DNA of 64,000 bases. Origin: Phoebastria nigripes. Lineage: Eukaryota; Chordata; Aves; Procellariiformes; Diomedeidae. The stretch covers positions 992,001-1,056,000 of the forward strand of contig JAYKAV010002319.1 in the NCBI GenBank assembly GCA_035582835.1, read 5' to 3'. A model generated the notes under the pieces. That model was not told where the DNA came from and searched no databases. It was given only the letters and a program-made list of their open reading frames with translations. The translations under genes and the position numbers were made by a program. Of the stretch, positions 13,687 through 24,626 are shown piece after piece; position 1 is the stretch's first letter, and every line of letters begins with the position of its first letter.

Positions 13687-13715
13687 GTAAAATTCATGCA
13701 CTGAGATAAAGACAG

Positions 13716-13721
13716 TTTAAT
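13716..13721 (-). terminator. LTR polyadenylation signal ATTAAA
   Basis: In LTR sense the sequence reads CTATTAAACTGTCTTTATC. ATTAAA is a known variant of the vertebrate poly(A) signal, and it is at the conserved place for this LTR family, downstream of the ATT repeat. Its use in this copy is inferred. Confidence 0.6.
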
Positions 13722-13742
13722 AGAACAGAAAAGGAAGGGAAA

Positions 13743-13796
13743 ATAATAATGATGATGATGATGATGATGATGATAATAATAATAATAATAATGATA
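13743..13796. repeat. (ATG/ATA)n trinucleotide microsatellite inside the LTR
   Basis: About 18 trinucleotide units run AAT, then GAT, then AAT again on the plus strand (ATT/ATC in LTR sense). The position matches the ATT-rich stretch typical of this LTR family, so the microsatellite grew from sequence the element brought with it. It is likely length-variable between individuals. Confidence 0.85.
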
Positions 13797-13890
13797 GAAT
13801 ATACAAAATGAGTGATGCACAATGCAATTGCTCACCACCCGCTGAGTGATATCCAAGCAGCAATCGCTACTTCCTGGACCGCGCCTCCCA

Positions 13891-13913
13891 TTTATATACT
13901 GAGCATGACGTCA
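13891..13913 (-). promoter_or_regulatory. LTR core promoter: CRE and TATA box
   Basis: On the minus strand the perfect palindromic CRE TGACGTCA (13906-13913) is followed six bases later by AGTATATAAA (13900-13891), a consensus TATA box. In the LTR family this is the retroviral promoter, and transcription would start a few tens of bases further toward lower coordinates. Both motifs are undamaged. Activity of this copy is not shown by the sequence. Confidence 0.75.
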
Positions 13914-14138
13914 CATGGTATGGAATACCCCATTGGCCAGTTGGGCTAACTGTCCCGGCTATGCTCCCTCCCAGCTTCTTGTGCACCTGGCAGAGCATGG
14001 GAAGCTGAAAAGTCCTTGACTAGTAGACTACTTAGCAACAACTAAAAACATCAGTGTGTTATCAACATTCTTTTCATACTAAATCCAAAACACAGCACTA
14101 GGAAGAAAATTAACTCTATCCCAGCTGAAACCAGGACA

Positions 14139-14143
14139 AGAGC
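14139..14143. repeat. Target-site duplication, right copy (AGAGC)
   Basis: Identical to 13576-13580. Unaltered short duplications fit an insertion that is not very old, though five bases carry little dating information. Confidence 0.85.
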
Positions 14144-15868
14144 CCATCACAGAAACACAACCAGAGAAAGACAGTCATGCCCTTCTATATACTGTGAACC
14201 GTTATTCACAGAGTCTAATAAAGAGCTAATAGATATCTTAGCCTCACACTACTTGAAGAAGCTCTCATCTTAAAAATTTTCAAAGTGGTTTGTATTAGGT
14301 TTTAATCTGTGTAACAGTTCATTACCAAAAGCCATTATGATAAAGCTTTAAATATTTTATATAAACGTTCCTCTAAGATACCGTAACTACACTAACCATG
14401 AAACATTGAACGATCACACCACAACCATTACTACACTCCTCTTGGTTAATGAGGAAAAGTTATTAAATTATGAGACTAAAGCCTCATTTATGCCTGCAGC
14501 CAAGTTTCAACTACTGATTTTTCAAATTTTAGGCATCGCACTACCTTGAAACCAGCAAGCTTTTCTAGCTGCAGAAGGTAAACAGAAGAACACCGCACAT
14601 AAACCTAGAAATTCTGCCTTTAGTTTTATCAGATGTAACTTGCTCAACCACACAGAACACCCACATGCTTTGCTAGTATGCTTACTATTTGTGAAGGATA
14701 AAAACAGGCTACAAAGGGGAAAAATTGACCAATAAGCACCCTATACACCAAAATGGCTGCTGCAGGGAAATCAGTTTTTAATAGTATGAATTGAAACACA
14801 ACATTTACCTTTGAATACAAAATTCAATTTTAATTAACTTTTTTTTTCCCCAGCAAAGTATTACAGGAGATGTTCATTATAGTGGGAAATCCATTTCAGA
14901 AAGCAGAACAAAATTATATGCAACATCATTTCTTGCCCTTCCTCCCCACCAGACACATATGATCTATCATGTACACTTTAGAGAAGTGAGAAACCACCAT
15001 TTATCAGATCATAATACAGATTGCCTCACTCTCCCTAGATAACAGGCCACTCAGGTTGTCTCTGTTCCAAACCATCCAACGTCCAAACCATCCAACACTT
15101 CTGGGTATTGTTGCCTGACATCCGTGACTCCAACCAGATTAACTGTTCAAAATAACCAAACCTGTTCTTTATTGATTATAATCAGCAACATATACCACAT
15201 AGTCTACCGCTGTGTCAAATACTTCATAAATGATCAGAATTCACCTACTGCAACAAGGTATTCAGCATCTAGGCAAATTTGACTATCCCCCAGGTGAAAC
15301 TATACTCTCAAATGCAATTCTTCCCTTACACTTGGAACTAAACATTATTCCTTAAAAATTGTGAAGTTTATGAAAATGGTGCTTCAGTGTGAGCTGAAGC
15401 ATTCAAGCTAGACTTTCTTCCTTTGTACCTCACAGATGGTGGTAGCTCAGCCCTGCACTGGTCTGCCAAAACTCAGCTTTCAACCTCTAAGGATCTATTA
15501 CTGCTTCACTCTATCAGATCTTAACTACTGTTTTGCAGCTTCTATTTGTCAATCTTTACAGCATCGTGCAAATATGGGATGATAGTTTTGACGACGTCTG
15601 AAAAGGCACAAGTAAATTCTGCAACACAAGAGGAAAGTATGTCATTAATTTCTTCTCAAGGCTGCATGTTTGTATACAGCAGAAAAAAGTGCCTGTTGTG
15701 ATAAAGTCAATTATACTCTGCTATATTTTCAAAATTACGTAAATCTCAGCTCTCTTACGTAACAAGGCTGAGTCAACTTTCTGTGATTAATATAAGAGAT
15801 AAGTATCTTCCTGTGTTTTCATTAATTTGAAGTTTTTGTCAGGCAAATACTACTCTCTTCCTGTTCAG

Positions 15869-15951
15869 CGCTCTTCAAGAGCAGTAGATAGTTTTCCACA
15901 AAGGAGCAGTTATTACTCAAACTTTACTCTGAACTCCAGCTTCCTCTCTAG
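15869..15951 (+). other. 83-nt exon-like segment, plus strand (unproven)
   Basis: An excellent acceptor (TACTCTCTTCCTGTTCAG) precedes, and a near-consensus donor (CTCTAG|GTAAGT) follows. One frame is open across the segment. It starts RSSRAVDSFPQRSS and carries out two bases; the other two frames stop inside. I do not recognise the product. Its splice signals are as good as any on the minus strand, so either two genes overlap here or decoy exons are common in this DNA. Confidence 0.15.
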
Positions 15952-18169
15952 GTAAGTTAGAAAAAAGGTTCTAATTTTGTTGTCTAGTAGAAAGACAATC
16001 TTGTTTAATGTGAATTGTTATTCCTTTTAAGGTAGGCAAAGAAGATTTACCAAAAGTTAAATGGTAATTTATTTCAATTTTTATTATTATTGTTATTACT
16101 ACTACTACAGAAAAAGCTACAGCAAATATTCACATTCAGTCACACTCGGTAAGTTCTTTGAAACATGCTTGCCCGGAACAGTATGTCATCCTGGCATCAA
16201 ATTGCAATGCCTTTCCTTTGATGACAGAAAGTAAGTTTGACTGATTCACAGGAGTGATCTGAAGTACAAGGCAGTCATGCTTTACTGCCCTCCTAAGAAA
16301 TCATGCACTAGAAAGGTGCCACATGTCAAACCCACCTATTCTTCTGTCATGATGTGAATGACACTCACCCTCCAAGTGCTACTACAAGAAGTGTCCAGAG
16401 AATGACAAGTATCAACCACTATTAAGTATGCCAGACTTGCAATGTCTACAAGGAGTTAACTACAGCCATCATCAATGGTTCTTCATTTATTATAAAATCT
16501 CTGGCTCTAGACTTGAGCATAGACTATAGTCTTTTAAAAACAGAGCTAAATATATAATTTTCAATCATGTGATACAATACGTAGTAATTGAAAATCACAG
16601 GTAATGATGTGAAGTAACAGGTCTTCAAAAATGAGTACATGGCACTTTCCTCATCAGGGCACCTCTCACACTAACTGTAATTTCTGACCTTTTATGATTT
16701 GCAATCTATGCTAACGTTATCATTTATTTCCAACCAGACAATCTGTAAGCAGTTTAACAACTGTAGACAAGATGTTAAGCCTATTTTTCATGAGAACAGA
16801 AAGTGTAGCTTGCCTTAGAACATTTGCAGTTCTCTGCTGGATATTAACACCTGAGCAGTGAACACAACTCCATAATATCAGAAAGAAATTCCTCAGCATA
16901 GGGTCTATTTTCTTCCCATGCTGTGATGCTATACACTCAGAATATCCAAATATGTACTTGCACTCAGGTCAAAATTAATCAGATTTCTCATCCATTTATG
17001 CTGACATACACTACAGCATCCATTATTCAGCAATCCATTGCAAAGATTCACTGGTTCAGTGAAAGTTATTGAACCTCAGCAGTTCTATGGCAATATAAAT
17101 AACAGTATATTTGCATCATCTTTATGAAAAAGTGTGAATTCAGCTATCATAAGTAACTACTATAAAAAAAAATATGGGAACTTCCACTTTTTCTTTACTG
17201 TTAAGTCATGAATCACACAGGCCTCAAACACTTCTCCTAAATAAGCATCTTTTACAGCAGGTTCGCATTTCCTTTCAAGCTACTCATCCAAGAAAGGCAT
17301 AACAATGCATGATATAACACTGGCCCTGCTCCCAATCCCCAGTCAAGCTTTCCTCTTCAGGAAAACATATTTAACCTTCATTTTCACCAAAAAAACAATT
17401 AGCCTAGGCTTACAGTTGGATCAAAGAGGAATTTACAGCATAAGGCAATCTAGAAAAAATTCAGTCTTAGGCAATTAAAATGACTGCCCATTACAATGGC
17501 TACCATTTCTATATGTCTTCTCAAAAAGTTAAAGAAAACACATTAACAAGAACATTTTAAATAGCTTGACTGTGCATGGTAGATTTTAACCCCATATAAA
17601 ATAAAACTATCACCAGATCCGGGTTATACATTAAAATCCCTGCAGGAAGGGTAAAAAAGGTGGCTGGTTCCAGGTACTGACAGTTAAGTGAACTGCAACA
17701 AAAAAATCTATTGCATTGCCAATATTAATTTAAATATGTCACTTTCAAGAGATACTATAAGGTTATTATCAAATTATGAGGTTGTCTGTAATGTGAACAC
17801 TTCCATCTTGAACGATGACATTAAATTCATATACAATTTTGGCTAAATACCTGCAAATAAAGTCATTAGCAATATGAGTATTAGTTTTAGGAGTTGAGAT
17901 TTCATGTCCAGGGTCAGTGCATGAGCTGAGTATGCAATAAAATAATAGAAGTAATCTTCAATGGACAGGTAAAAGAGAAAAAAAAACCCAAAACACCACA
18001 AGGTTTTTGTTGTTGGTACAATTTCTTCACAGTATGTTACCAAGACACCTGCCATTCTAATGATGGAATTCTCAAGCTATCTATATTTAGCATAAAATTT
18101 GCCAGCTAAATCTGTTCACAACAGAACTACGGTCCATTTACACTGTAGCAGACAAAGCATACAACTTAC

Positions 18170-18309
18170 CTCTTTGGCATGACTAACAGGAAGTTTGCCA
18201 ACTTTCCAAACATATTCCTCGAAAGCTGGGCTGCTCTATATTTGCATCCAAAGGGTTAGTATAGTAATGGTTCAGAGACTCCAGATAGTCCAAAGTGTTG
18301 GAAATCCAA
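18170..18309 (-). other. 140-nt exon-like segment with an apparent frameshift
   Basis: On the minus strand the acceptor TTTTATTTCTATTGAAG and the donor CAAAGAG|GTAAGT bound 140 bases. The first part is open and protein-like (NTLDYLESLNHYYTNPLD), and the last part is open in the next frame (FEEYVWKVGKLPVSHAKE). No single frame runs through. The two would join if the CCC at 18228-18230 had one base fewer. This may be a base-calling error in a homopolymer, a broken exon, or chance. The start phase fits the candidate at 19717-19760. I do not recognise the family. Confidence 0.2.
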
Positions 18310-19716
18310 CTTCAATAGAAATAAAACTCAGATTTTTCATTTTTATATTATCCTTACTGTTTTACTAGATTGAAGAGATTCTTTTTAAAGAGCAGTGGTT
18401 TGTAAAATTTCCTTATCTTCACACCAAGTTATTAAATACTTAACTTAGGCAATACATTAACTATCCTGACAGTAGGAAACATATTGAATCACAAATATAC
18501 TAAATATCCAAAGTTCATGTTAGCATATAAATTTATGTTTGGAAAGAGAAATTATTTTGAACTCAACACAGAATGATCCAAACTCACCAAAACAAAACAA
18601 ACTTAAATTCCACCCAATCTTTTTGTTAGTATGCCAACAAACCTTTGATGTATCATCTTGTCCAGGTCTGTGTGCATTACAGAGAATCTCCAAACAAACA
18701 GAACAGGTCCTAGACCTCCTCAGAATGAAAACTGGTTATCAAAGAAAATGCAGCTACACTGAGATGTGGAGATAAATGATTCTGGGCCAACTCTATATAC
18801 ATACACACATACACGTATGTGCATATATGTTATTATTACTTTAGACATGCAAACACACACGGTCTTCTTACAGAGCTTATAATGGCTTTAGCAAGGAGGT
18901 CTTCACACTACACTCCATCACATAGGGACAGCACACCCAGCATTTTCAACACAGTCAAGGCTAGAAGTTTCCAACAGGAGGAAGTCTATTGCATTTGAGG
19001 AAAACCCCAGCTTGAAAACCCAATCAGCAGTTAGGAAAAGACACAACTCTGGAACACCTTCCTTAAGGCCCAAAGAGAACGTGGAGAATATCCAGTGAAC
19101 CATTCCTGGGGGAGTTAAGTCTTTACAGTACTCACCAGAAGGTGTACCTACTGTTTCTCCTATTTCAAAACAAAAGCTTTAAGTTGGTTTTGCCAATGGT
19201 TGTAACTTCTTACCTTGAAAAACTCACATTATAAAGCAAGGAATTAAAAAATCTCACTGTATTTTGCATTATAGGCACTATAAGAATACTCCAATCTCTA
19301 TTCATATGATTTAGGTATTTCCAGAACAAAAGTCAGTCACAACTTTAGCTCCTTCTTACTAGAATACTGCATTCATGCAAATATTTTGTGCCTAGGAAAT
19401 TCAGCAGCTAAAATTCCATGAACATAATTCTAGCTATCATTCAGCTGTTAAAACCGCATGTAATTCTGAAGAGCTGGCAGTATACAGACCTATGCTACCA
19501 AATTCAGGGTGCTGAAGGAGGGAGGAATGTGGGGTCAAACACAGTATTGAATTTTGTAGTACTGGAGAAAATTTATGTCAAGATACACCAATCTGCTAAC
19601 AAACTCCACAGAGGTGCCCAAATTCAAGTAATGACTACGAAATTGATTCATTCCTCTATTCCATTCTTGTGCTCTTAAAATCTCAATTCCTTTAAAGAAA
19701 ATAAAAATTGACATAC

Positions 19717-19760
19717 CACGCCTGATCTTTAGACTTCACAGCTTGAGATACAGTTTTCTC
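19717..19760 (-). other. 44-nt exon-like segment, phase-matched to 18170-18309
   Basis: On the minus strand a T16 run and AG form the acceptor. Next come 44 bases and the donor GTATGT. Only one frame is open: EKTVSQAVKSKDQA plus two bases (TG). The candidate at 18170-18309 needs exactly two bases carried in, so the pair could be joined across an intron of about 1.4 kb. The acceptor depends on a homopolymer, which is weak evidence by itself. No protein family is recognised. Confidence 0.18.
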
Positions 19761-19762
19761 CT

Positions 19763-19778
19763 AAAAAAAAAAAAAAAA
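19763..19778. repeat. A16 homopolymer
   Basis: Sixteen A on the plus strand. It doubles as the T-rich tract before the exon-like segment at 19717-19760 on the minus strand. Confidence 0.9.
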
Positions 19779-20120
19779 TTTATCCCAGTGAAAGGCCATT
19801 AATTTATTAAGACATCTTGAAAGTATTCTTACAATTTGCTCTCAAACTACGCAAATGAAAACTGTCTTCTGACAGACCACACAAGCAGAAGGCTGTCCAG
19901 GGCAATCAGGTACCAAAACGCAGTTCTGGAAAGCAAGTTACAACTTCCTCTGTATGTTTACCATTATAGCTCTATAACTTATAGTATGATATCTTAACAC
20001 TAGTTGTTTGTAATTGTTGTGACTACTTAAAAGTCTTAGAATTGAAATTACTTCCCTCATAAAAAAAGCTTGATTTTCAAAATTCAGTGGTAAGTACAGT
20101 TCTGTCTCACAGTTTCTCCC

Positions 20121-20154
20121 TATAAAAGCAGCCTTTGTAGATAAAGTTATCTAC
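20121..20154 (+). promoter_or_regulatory. TATA box with a GATA palindrome (putative)
   Basis: CCCTATAAAAGCAG contains a consensus TATA box (20121-20128). Nine bases after it lies GTAGATAA-AG-TTATCTAC (20137-20154), a perfect 8-bp inverted repeat with a 2-base spacer that presents two opposed AGATAA GATA-factor sites. There is no CpG-rich sequence and no recognised downstream gene. This could be a tissue-specific promoter or enhancer core, or chance. Confidence 0.2.
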
Positions 20155-21126
20155 TTCTGGAGATCAAACTACCTCAAATAATTAGGGGGCAAACTATGAT
20201 ATCATTTAATGTCTGAGTTTCACATCACTTCAGAATTGGAAGAGCTAAAATTTCAGGAAGTCTCCACACTTATTTCTGCTACACAAACTATGCAGGTTTC
20301 CCTATCTCAGTATTATATGTCTTCTCCCTCTATACATTTGTCTAACCACATACAGAAACAAAGGACAGACTTTCACCCCCAGGAAATAATTTCCTTAAGT
20401 TTATTCTATTCAGATGAAAAAAAGAAACATTATGTACTTGAAAATTAATTTGTTTTAGTCTGCTACCATCTCAGTAATCAGTAATGAAAAAAGTAAACCC
20501 AAAACTGTTTTCTATAAACAGCAACTACTAATTCAACTAGTGTGCATGCTTTAAACAACTGTCAGGAGTCCAAAATGTGATCATAAGCAGCCACCTGAGG
20601 CCCATGGACATCTTCCATCAATGGAGGCTGTCACTCCAGTCAAGCTCTTAAGATTGTAGAAGTTGAGATCAAAAACAACTGGCATTAAAAATTACCCAGA
20701 GTGAATGTGGTTGACTAGAACTGAAGTGAAGCACTTCCTGACCCACAGACACTACTCTCCTAGCTCAAAGTGAGCCCACTGTCATCAGCAACTGTTCTAG
20801 ATCTCTCCAGAGGAAGAAATGTGCTCCTCAGAGCAGATTACCAGTAATAAAGTTTTGCAAGAATTTCCAAGACAGTACTTTTTCATTTTCTTGTATGCTT
20901 GAAGCTCATCTTCCCAGCACAATGACTTGGTATCAAGCTTCCTATACAGTATTTCAACCTTAGCAATCTATGATTTTTAGATTACTTCCAATGCACTTCC
21001 CTGTCCAAATAACAGCCATTTATGCAAGTGAGTGAAGCCGCATCAAACAGATTAAGAAGCTGAGTGGCTATCTCCTGCATTAAGGATTTGTTTTCCTGTA
21101 GGAGGTATAAGTCTCTTGATATGACT

Positions 21127-21150
21127 GGGGGCGGGGCGTGGAATTTAAAA
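21127..21150 (+). promoter_or_regulatory. GC box and TTTAAAA element (putative)
   Basis: GGGGCGGGGC (21127-21136), a consensus Sp1-type GC box, is followed by TTTAAAA (21144-21150). GC boxes are rare in the surrounding AT-rich DNA. No open frame or transcript signal is visible downstream, so this is only a motif match. Confidence 0.15.
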
Positions 21151-24100
21151 GGCAGCTTTAATCACTACTACTTATTAGAGTTCCTCGGTGATTGAGAATT
21201 CAGTAGTTTTACAGAGTGTACACATAACTGTTGTACACTATACCAGATACACATAAAGCAGTTCTCTTTCTGCCTGGTATGTCTTGAAGGACATTAACAT
21301 TTCAGAAAAAACAGCACATCTTTAACTACGCAGCTGCCAAATCAATTCTTTCTGACTAAAATATACTTTGAATTTCATAAGGTCTTCCCACAGACATAAA
21401 TCTTTCAGTCCCAAGCACTTCCTGTCATTTTAATTGCTTCACCTCAAGTCCCCCAAAGAACAAAAATGATGCTTTGCAGTGTTCACAGACAGGTTGAACA
21501 GCACTCTGTGTCCCAGGGAAGAACACTGTCTGGAATGGCTATTTAAATGGGGGAAGAAGGAGAGACAATGCTGAAAAACACATACGTAAGAAATACATGC
21601 TGTTTATACTCTTTATTGAAATCAAACATATGAGAAGCTCAACCTCCTCCTCACTCCCCCCTCCCAGTAAAAGGAAGAGAAATGTCTTCTCTTGACAGGA
21701 CTAAGCTTTCCAAGCACGTGTTTCTGGACTGAGGCAGTGTCCGAGCTATGTTGGAGAACATGAAATAACCCTTTTCAAGATGCTTTCACTACTTCTAGCT
21801 ATGTGGTCTCAGACCAAGTTTTTTTTATATACATAATTTATATTTATTCAATAGGGTAAAGAGCAAGTAAAACTCCATCACACTTCTGCACTGAAACGGT
21901 CTTGAACCACATCAGCTCTCCAATTGTGTTCACTGGTTGTCTAACCTCAAATACTATCCTTTTCAACCACTCCCCATACTGGAGCTGCTTCAATTTCAGA
22001 TCTCCCTACCTCACTATGGTTCACCTTTGAAATTAGCTCCCATAAGTTTCCTCCATATACCAGCCCAGACTTCCATAATCTTTCTGTGAAGAAACTTGAA
22101 TCAGGTCACCCTGAGGCATTCTGCTAGACAGAAAGCATTGTCTGCCTTTGCTCTCAAATAAGCTACTTAAATATTGAAAAAACTTGAAGTACTCAACAGT
22201 CACTCAGAGCTGGTTTCAGCTGTTTAACATGATTGTAGACCTGCAACACTGCTGCTGCAGATACAGAGAATGCTCTTTACCTGCCACTGAGAAGTGCAGT
22301 TAGTATGGTTGCCACTGTACAGCTGCAGGGTGGCATGGNTTAAAAACCAAAAAACCAACACGAAAAAAACCCACATTTCAGCAACAAGTCAAGCTGTTTG
22401 TATGGAAGAGTGGACTGACTCCTAAACACTTTCAACAACAGAGACCCCGGAAAGATATATTTTCACTGATTTTCCATTCATTGTCAAGTTGAAGCCAAAA
22501 AACCCAAGTAAATCAAGCAATTTCCCTTTCTGGTCTGTTTGAAACAGGTCACTGTGACACCAGCCTGCACAGAACTAAGGCTTTAGAAAGGAAGAGATAA
22601 AACATTGCATTCTTAGCTCCAGTATGCATATAGCATTTCAGTATTTTCAGAATATCATAGAGTTGATATCCAAAGTTAATTCTAAAGGTTTTTTCATAGA
22701 CTGTCTGCCCAAGGGACTGATTCAGAAAGCATTCAGAAAGCACATCCGAAGTGTTTATTGCTTCCAGATTTTGAAAGGAGAAATTACTGTTATAACTCAG
22801 CTGGGTTGTCTTAACAGCTCTGCTAAAGCCTCTCTGGTTTTCATCCCAGAGTCTCACTTCAGAATAAACACATTTCCTGTGTACTAATTCTCCAAGTATA
22901 CAAAGCTCATATTCAAGTTTTAGGCAGAACAATCCATTTAACAAGGGAGATGAACACAAAACAAAACTCGTATTGCAGGCTGCTTGAAACACATACAAAG
23001 TATTTGGGAACTTGAGTTGCTACATATAATACTCCCTAACCTTTTTGCCATTCTCTGCCAAAAATCTGAAGCACTACAATCAGAATTTGCACTAAAAGCA
23101 AAATTTGATAATCATGACCTATGTCCAATTCTGCACTTAATGGTTTTATTGGATCAAGCTAGCACATAGGTGACAACTGACCTCACTGTCCCAGATATGT
23201 GAAAGAGCAACAGCTAACACAGGTCTACTCGAGTTAATGATAAATGCAGTTGCTGTATAACATTCATATCTGAAAGTCTACCAATGCAACAGCCCAGCTA
23301 CCAGCTTGACCCTAGTGATCAGAGAANGGACACTAGTCATAGGTGCAAAAAGTCTGAAAATTTTGCCCAGCTTTTGCTCTCAGAAGTCACAGACCTTAAA
23401 ATTAAAATACAAGAGTCTACTAAGAATACACCTGATTGTTGAATGCAATAACTAAAATACCTGCTTAGGAACATTAATTTTGTTCATAGACCACAGGAAT
23501 GTAAGAATTAAGTAAATGATTACCACAAAGCATAAGCCATTTGGATGAACAGAGGAAGTGAGCATGTCCATGAAAACTGGTGATATAATGCAATTGTATT
23601 TTGGTAGGTAGCATTTAGCTGGTCAATAGGCCAAGTAACCCTGTCATAATTCAACTTCCATCTTTATTGCCATGTTTCTAAATCTGCGTTTCAGTTATTA
23701 CATGGATTTTATCATGAAAACCTTTAAGTGCTCCTCATTATGCTTTTAAGTGATAGAATCCACTTCTGTCATAGTATACTTTGGAAGCAAAGCTCCCAAC
23801 TTGTCTGAAAATTCAGGGATACAGTGCATACAACTTGAGAAGGTAGCAACAATTCTGAGCTATTACTGAGCCTGGTATTAGATAATAGTTATCCCCCAGG
23901 TAAACCACAATTAACAAGGCCACATTTAAATAGTATGCAAGCTTTTTTGATCTACTACCTTGAAAGCAGGCACTTCAGAGACATAAGTGTTTCTATAAGT
24001 TAACTACCTTTTTATCAATTTAATCCAAGAGGAAAGACAACTGCAAAATATCCTTTAACATCAAATTTTAGTTTGAGATAATTCAGACCTGTTTTCTGGA

Positions 24101-24604
24101 TTGACTTTCACTCCAGCTGCTCTCGTGAATGATTAACACTCAAGTCTCCTACAACTATGTGTTACTGGCTCCTTGGATGGCACTTAGCTGTACGAACAGA
24201 TGGACAACAAGCTTTTGGAGGCAATTCTAGCCAAAAACATCCAAGCCAAACCCTCTTTCTGGACTTGCATGGGGAAGGGCATGGGGGAAGAACCACACTT
24301 TTGGTTGACATATTAACCACTTGGCACATTGCCCTGAACTTGCAACTGGCAAGCATTTAGGAGGGGCAACATTTTTCTTGGTGAGAAAGTGACAGGGGAC
24401 ACATCAGTCTGAGGGCATGGAAGATGACAGATCAAGTCTTATACTTGGAAGTACCACTCTAGGATTAAACAGAAGACTAAATGCAGTATGACCTTAGTGT
24501 AGTGTAAAGAAATACACACAATAGGCAGAGGAACAAAGTTTTATCAATGGAAAATAATCACTTCTAGGATATTTCTTCTGAAACGTTTCTGAATTGCTGG
24601 GAGT

Positions 24605-24626
24605 GGGGGCGGGGGGGGGGGGGGGG
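24605..24626. repeat. G-run (G5 C G16)
   Basis: GGGGG, one C, then sixteen G, followed by TATC and three TCTG/TCTG-like units. Such G-runs can form quadruplexes and are often misread in length. No gene is attached. Confidence 0.9.

Larger units (their letters stand above)
13581..14138 (-). mobile_element. Avian endogenous retrovirus solo LTR, ERVL-like
   Basis: This 558-base element starts TGTCCTGGTTTC and ends GGTTTAAACCACAACA-like sequence (here GGGTTAAACCACAACA) when read on the minus strand, so it has the TG...CA ends of an LTR. I recognise the family: its U3 start, the GTATATAAA promoter, the GGTGGTGAGCAATTGCATTGTGCATC segment (given in parts: GGTGGTGAGCAATTG, then CATTGTGCATC), the ATT-rich microsatellite and ATTAAACTGTCTTTATCTCA are a common bird LTR. 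AGAGC flanks both ends. No gag, pol or env sequence lies next to it, so it is a solo LTR left by recombination between two LTRs. I cannot give the Repbase subfamily name from memory with certainty. Confidence 0.92.
14144..24604. other. AT-rich noncoding DNA with scattered motifs
   Basis: No recognised gene. Contents seen: a 14-base direct repeat CCAAACCATCCAAC at 15067-15080 and 15083-15096; a TTA/ACT trinucleotide patch near 16080-16112; an A16 run at 19763-19778; N bases at 22339 and 23327. Exon-like segments and promoter-like clusters are entered separately. A 149-codon minus-strand open frame at 22549-22998 is the longest here. It overlaps open frames on the plus strand and resembles no protein I know. 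Confidence 0.55.

Noticed and set aside
13629..13856. Open frame with runs of tyrosine and histidine
   Set aside because: It is only the translation of the trinucleotide microsatellite within the LTR.
14854..15042. Plus-strand open run after the acceptor CTTTTTTTTTCCCCAG
   Set aside because: The acceptor rests on a homopolymer, no convincing donor follows, and about 62 open codons is within chance.
22549..22998. 149-codon minus-strand open frame
   Set aside because: It overlaps open frames on the plus strand, resembles no known family, and its length is within what 64 kb of AT-rich DNA gives by chance.
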